Assembly (NCBI GenBank): GCA_022712775.1
Contig: JAFLJZ010000098.1
Span: 1-6,666, forward strand
Direction of reading: 5' to 3'
Length of the DNA: 6,666 bases
Source: Sulfurimonas sp.
GTDB taxonomy: Bacteria; Campylobacterota; Campylobacteria; Campylobacterales; Sulfurimonadaceae
The position numbers and the translations under genes were made by a program. This document shows positions 4,247-6,666 of the stretch, one piece after another. Position 1 is the stretch's first letter, and every line of letters starts with the position of its first letter. The notes beneath the pieces are model-generated. The model saw nothing but the letters and a program-made list of their open reading frames with translations. It did not search any database and had not been told where the DNA came from.

Positions 4247-6666
4247 ATACTTCTCCTGTTGACTTTTTCAGTACCATATTTTTTTGTAGTTGTAGTTGTA
4301 TTATGTTCTCCTACCCATGAATTTCCAGGTCCTGCAAACTCAACTTCAAATTCATTAGTGGTGTCTGTCGAATCGTATTTGTTATAGATTAACCAGTTTG
4401 AAGCGTTGTTCTCCATAGTAGTTTTATATGGATTCCCTCTGTTACCATCGTAATCAAGTATAACAAAATCTGTACTGATTCCAGTTGGAGCAGTGTCCTG
4501 TGTAACAAATCCAAAATTAAGTGCATAACTTTTTTGGTTTACATCCCCTGCTGTACCAAAACCACTGTTATGTTGAGAGTTTCTAAACCATCTTGGATCA
4601 TCTGTATACAGTGAACCTGTGCCATCTTGTAGAAGTGACTTATCGCATCCACCCTCACAATAAGCTTCGTAATAGATAAAAGCCACTTGATTGTCATTTG
4701 CTTGAAACCTACTTCTTGGTGAGTTGGTTCTTCCGTAGTAATGTTTAATACTTATAGTGGCATTTAAATCTTGGGTACCTTCAGACGTTTTATCGGCTAC
4801 GAGATCTGCATTAAAAGTACAATCATTCGCTGGATCAGTACAATCAACATCGTAGTTGAAAAATGTTATCTCTTCAGGATTTTGAGGATTGTCTACCGTT
4901 CTATTGTAGTTTAAGTTCAAGGTAGTATCTGCAGAACCATTGAGTGCCTTAGTAAAATCTGCTGCTGTTACACTAATAAAATTTCCAGTATTGTTTAAAT
5001 CAGCATTATCAGTTCGAATTACAGCACCATTTTCGTCTAAGGTCTTAAATCTATACTGATAAGCTACAGGTAGGTTTACAGTAGACTTGTTAAGGTCAAT
5101 ATTTAATGGTCTTGCATAACAATTATCAACAAAGTTACTAAGTGTTTCATTGTTTTCTCCAACTGCTTTTATGATTCCATTAAGATGATAAGACATATTT
5201 TCATCTGAAGATACGGACATATCAGCCATATATATATAAGAAGTTGAATTAACATCTACATGATTAAGTCCAACTGTTGGTGTTATACTTGTTAACTCAA
5301 ATTTATAAGGATGAAATTCAAGTAAAGGACTTTGAAAACTTCTAACAGTATCGACAGAAGTATGCGTTGAACTAATATTACACCCACTAAGAGCAGAAAT
5401 ACTTTGGGAAGATACAGTTGAAGTGTCTTTTATGCAGTCATCATAAACAGCTGATGTACCAGTTGTAAAGTTATCTATATTTCCAACAGTAGTATGATGC
5501 GATGGATTTTGATCAACTAATGTCCAAGTATCATCTAGCATGCTAAGTTGATATGTACCCACTTCATTTATGAAAGAGTTAGTAATAGAACCTTTGCCTG
5601 TGTCTGCAGCAAAGCCAAATGCAAAATCTGAACTGTTCTGATCATTACAGTTTGCATTTGGGGCATCATCCCAAGTGTAAATAAACTTACCACTATTGTC
5701 CGGAGTATCTGCAAATGAATTTGTATATCTAAACGAACCATCATTATCAGTATGCGTTACAGCAGTTGCATTAAGTTCGTATTGGTATCCTGATGCTAGA
5801 TGTGTAGTAGTTGATGCAATATTTCCTGCCACAATTACTGGTTTTGGTGTAGCAGTTAGATTTAACTGGTTTTGGTCTTGAATGCTTAGTAAAAAGGCTT
5901 CAGGTCGTATACTAAAGTTGTCTCTTGAACAAATTCTTTTAACATTAGACCCATAAAGACACTTAATACACATTTCAAAATCATCTATTCCATGCCCTGA
6001 ATTATCTCCACAGTGTTCACTAACAGTCTCTGTTGTAGTATCAGGGTTAGTAAGATCTGGATCATTTACACATACACTCCCTGCATATTCAGTATAGTTA
6101 TCTAAATACCAACCTCGTAGACTACCCTTTTTAAAATCTGGATTGATTCCATTGTTACTACCAAAGTAGGAAATTCTAAATGCAGCACTCTCTATTGCAG
6201 TATTAAAAAGAGGGATATCATTTTCTGTACCTGCATCAGGATGATCTATATATATGTGGTGTGCTGTACTGCTCTCAGTATCAGTTAATACAGCATTATT
6301 TAGAGGAGCATTCGTTTCATCTTCATTAAATCCTACCCATACTATATGGCTTCTTCTTGTGTCATCCTCTGTACATGATGTTTCAGCATCTTGCCAACCA
6401 CCAGCATCTATGATTTCAACACCTACAACTGTTGTAGTTGCTTTTAGTAAATCCAAATTTGCATTATTAGTCACCGAAGCATTTGAATCTGTTGCAATGA
6501 TATGAAAATTTCCATTTCTTTTTACAACTTGCGTTGGTAGGTTATAGGTACCACCTACAGTCCCCTCTGTAAAACTAGTATAATAATTATCATGAACAAT
6601 GTTAAATATATTTTTTTCAGGGTTGTATAAAAATGCTCCAGCATTACATAAAGGTATTTTTGAATC
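4240..6666 (-). CDS. Very large cysteine-rich exported protein, MshQ-like (5' end outside window)
   Basis: The frame is open from the right edge (first codon 6666-6664) to TAA at 4242-4240, giving 808 residues here. The GTG at 6474 is internal: 64 more codons upstream are open and read naturally (I-P-L-C-N-A-G-A-F...). The true start and any signal peptide are outside. The protein is rich in Asn, Thr, Asp and Ser and looks like a beta-sandwich surface protein. Using window numbering, residues 233-258 carry C-x2-C-L-Y-G then C-S-R-D-N-F and R-P-E-A-F, the last resembling the 'RPdrF' signature I associate with MshQ-type (DUF6701) proteins. Residues 643-674 carry Y-Y-G-R and C-x3-C (670, 674). 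An acidic D-Y-D-G-N-R-G loop (738-744), possibly metal-binding, comes near the end, which closes N-R-R-S-M-W. Other cysteines are mostly in near pairs, suggesting disulfides formed outside the cytoplasm. It heads a block of three minor pilins, so an adhesin or pilus-associated surface role is likely. MshQ orthology is an inference from context and motifs. Confidence 0.85.
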   Translation of the reverse strand, partial: DSKIPLCNAGAFLYNPEKNIFNIVHDNYYTSFTEGTVGGTYNLPTQVVKRNGNFHIIATDSNASVTNNANLDLLKATTTVVGVEIIDAGGWQDAETSCTEDDTRRSHIVWVGFNEDETNAPLNNAVLTDTESSTAHHIYIDHPDAGTENDIPLFNTAIESAAFRISYFGSNNGINPDFKKGSLRGWYLDNYTEYAGSVCVNDPDLTNPDTTTETVSEHCGDNSGHGIDDFEMCIKCLYGSNVKRICSRDNFSIRPEAFLLSIQDQNQLNLTATPKPVIVAGNIASTTTHLASGYQYELNATAVTHTDNDGSFRYTNSFADTPDNSGKFIYTWDDAPNANCNDQNSSDFAFGFAADTGKGSITNSFINEVGTYQLSMLDDTWTLVDQNPSHHTTVGNIDNFTTGTSAVYDDCIKDTSTVSSQSISALSGCNISSTHTSVDTVRSFQSPLLEFHPYKFELTSITPTVGLNHVDVNSTSYIYMADMSVSSDENMSYHLNGIIKAVGENNETLSNFVDNCYARPLNIDLNKSTVNLPVAYQYRFKTLDENGAVIRTDNADLNNTGNFISVTAADFTKALNGSADTTLNLNYNRTVDNPQNPEEITFFNYDVDCTDPANDCTFNADLVADKTSEGTQDLNATISIKHYYGRTNSPRSRFQANDNQVAFIYYEAYCEGGCDKSLLQDGTGSLYTDDPRWFRNSQHNSGFGTAGDVNQKSYALNFGFVTQDTAPTGISTDFVILDYDGNRGNPYKTTMENNASNWLIYNKYDSTDTTNEFEVEFAGPGNSWVGEHNTTTTTKKYGTEKVNRRSMW
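4253..4257 (-). promoter_or_regulatory. Ribosome binding site deciding the GTG start of the MshD-like gene
   Basis: AGGAG reads on the minus strand at 4257-4253, six bases before GTG at 4246. It lies within the last codons of the large upstream gene and is the main support for a GTG start. Confidence 0.75.

Noticed and set aside
4276..4298. A7 run and alternating ACA/ACT codons near the 3' end of the large gene, as a possible phase-variation tract
   Set aside because: Seven bases is short for a slip-prone contingency locus, and the tract is so close to the stop codon that slippage would alter only the last few residues.
5696..5881. 61-codon open frame on the plus strand
   Set aside because: It is antisense to the large MshQ-like gene, with no start signal and no recognisable product.
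6254..6505. 83-codon open frame on the plus strand
   Set aside because: It is antisense to the same large gene, which runs continuously across it; its hydrophobic look comes from the complement of Thr/Asn/Asp-rich codons.

Overview
The window looks like chromosomal DNA from a low-GC, Gram-negative bacterium. My best guess is the Campylobacterota (Sulfurimonas/Sulfurovum-like). This rests on the AT-rich sequence, prepilin leaders of the A|FTMxE type instead of G|FTLxE, and the overall style of the pilin locus. It is an inference; there is no rRNA or other definitive marker.

Layout: (1) Positions 1-1455, plus strand: the 3' part of a long alpha-helical-repeat protein whose start lies left of the window. 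Its pattern best fits the region following the NTPase in NACHT/STAND proteins, often defence or signalling proteins, but the NTPase itself is not in view. (2) Positions 1456-1632: a 177-base convergent intergenic region holding a pair of 11-bp-spaced repeats and two strong hairpins, one followed on the minus strand by a T tract (terminator of hpf). (3) Positions 1633-2166, minus: hpf, the long-form ribosome hibernation promoting factor, with its own extended -10 promoter in the 54-base gap upstream. (4) Positions 2221-6666, minus: a tightly packed, overlapping operon, read right to left. It holds a very large cysteine-rich exported protein (MshQ-like, 5' end outside the window), an MshD/PilV-like minor pilin, an MshO-like minor pilin and an MshP/PilX-like minor pilin.

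The four operon genes look like the minor-pilin and tip-protein end of an MSHA-type (mannose-sensitive haemagglutinin) type IV pilus cluster. In the Vibrio/Shewanella clusters I recall, the order is mshD-mshO-mshP-mshQ. Here the Q-like gene comes first, giving Q-D-O-P. All three junctions overlap and each downstream gene has a strong Shine-Dalgarno sequence, so the products are probably made together. A likely model is a tip complex of three minor pilins carrying or presenting the large adhesin-like protein. The hpf gene is next to the operon but has its own promoter and is probably functionally separate, although no terminator separates it from the operon.

I see no tRNA, rRNA, CRISPR array, intact insertion sequence or integrase in the window.
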